This document shows, in pieces, positions 63,796 to 64,000 of a stretch of 64,000 nucleotides of DNA. The stretch comes from Cohnella sp. CFH 77786. Its GTDB lineage: Bacteria > Bacillota > Bacilli > Paenibacillales > Paenibacillaceae. The DNA is taken from NCBI RefSeq assembly GCF_019400745.1, contig NZ_WJIB01000009.1, positions 186,001 to 250,000 of the forward strand, written 5' to 3'. The notes below the pieces were generated by a model. That model worked only from the letters and a program-made list of their open reading frames with translations. It was not told where the DNA came from and did no database searches. Position 1 is the stretch's first letter. Each line of letters begins with the position of its first letter. Made by a program: the position numbers and the translations under genes.

Positions 63796-64000
63796 ATGTC
63801 GGCGGTACGGCAAGCGCGGATTTGGACGAACGCCCGGTTTCTCGCTCTATGGGCGGGCTCCTGCCTGACCCACTTGGCTTTTTCCGTATACTTGCTCACC
63901 GAATCCTGGTATGTGGTTCAAGAGTTGGATAGAGAAAACTGGCTTGGTATCGTCATGATGACGACGACCATCCCCCGGGTTCTGCTGATGGCGGCGGGCG
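63796..64000 (+). CDS. MFS transporter, 3' end outside window
   Basis: The visible 68 residues contain 'WTNARFLALWAGSCLTHLAF' and a second hydrophobic stretch 'IVMMTTTIPRVLLMAAG', the N-terminal helices 1 and 2 of an MFS exporter. ATG 63796 has no ribosome binding site of its own; the same frame extends upstream to ATG 63757 but is cut by TAA 63772. Either translation is coupled to the leader ORFs or the gene has lost its true start to a nonsense mutation. The rest lies beyond the window. Confidence 0.7.
   Translation, partial: MSAVRQARIWTNARFLALWAGSCLTHLAFSVYLLTESWYVVQELDRENWLGIVMMTTTIPRVLLMAAG

Overview
The window looks like chromosome from a spore-forming member of the Paenibacillaceae (Paenibacillus/Cohnella-like). 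Supporting signs are moderately GC-rich coding sequence, strong purine-rich ribosome binding sites, several TTG/GTG starts, an S-layer-homology surface protein, an EcsAB-type ABC transporter, a DUF4179 protein, HxlR and PadR regulators, a cre-like box and a Spo0H-like sigma factor. No rRNA, tRNA, CRISPR array or intact insertion sequence was seen.

Layout. (1) 1-12.4 kb is mixed metabolic and transport genes: DUF4179 protein (cut by the window edge), VanY-type carboxypeptidase, a Sensor-domain membrane protein, HxlR regulator, a frameshifted carbohydrate-binding gene behind a cre box, a DUF418 membrane protein, an ATPase-LuxR regulator divergent from a cupin gene, a small oxidase-like membrane protein, and a DMT exporter with a cation-diffusion facilitator. 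It ends in a decayed zone with a ~159-bp copy of part of the PHP-phosphatase gene that lies intact at 48.2-49.0 kb. (2) 12.7-48.0 kb is a dense signal-transduction island: a solute-binding lipoprotein with no permease, four methyl-accepting receptors, CheW, CheA, CheX, two CheY proteins, an OmpR-type response regulator, an extra sigma factor, a LuxR-type protein, five GGDEF proteins (three also EAL), one HD-GYP protein and two very large hybrid histidine kinases. No flagellar gene and no CheR, CheB or CheD lies in it. (3) 48.1-64.0 kb returns to ordinary genes: PHP phosphatase, LysR regulator, a drug-efflux MFS plus PadR pair behind a double operator, two minisatellite arrays (51 bp x 20 and 50 bp x 10) around a UMF1-type MFS gene, a zinc phospholipase-like gene, a second CheX, an SDR oxidoreductase, a DEAD-box helicase, an SLH protein, EcsAB, and the start of another MFS gene preceded by short leader ORFs.

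How it may work together. The island combines a chemotaxis-style core (receptors - CheW/CheA - CheY, with CheX as likely CheY-P phosphatase) with many cyclic-di-GMP enzymes. The most striking feature is a 2 x 2 arrangement: two unrelated sensory modules (a cytosolic zinc-ribbon/TPR module and a polytopic membrane/PAS module) each occur twice, once joined to a GGDEF-type output and once to nearly the same hybrid-kinase output. I infer, but cannot show, that each signal is read in parallel into c-di-GMP and into a phosphorelay.

All family assignments come from reading the translated sequence without database searches. Start sites were chosen mainly from visible ribosome binding sites, signal peptides and paralog alignment.
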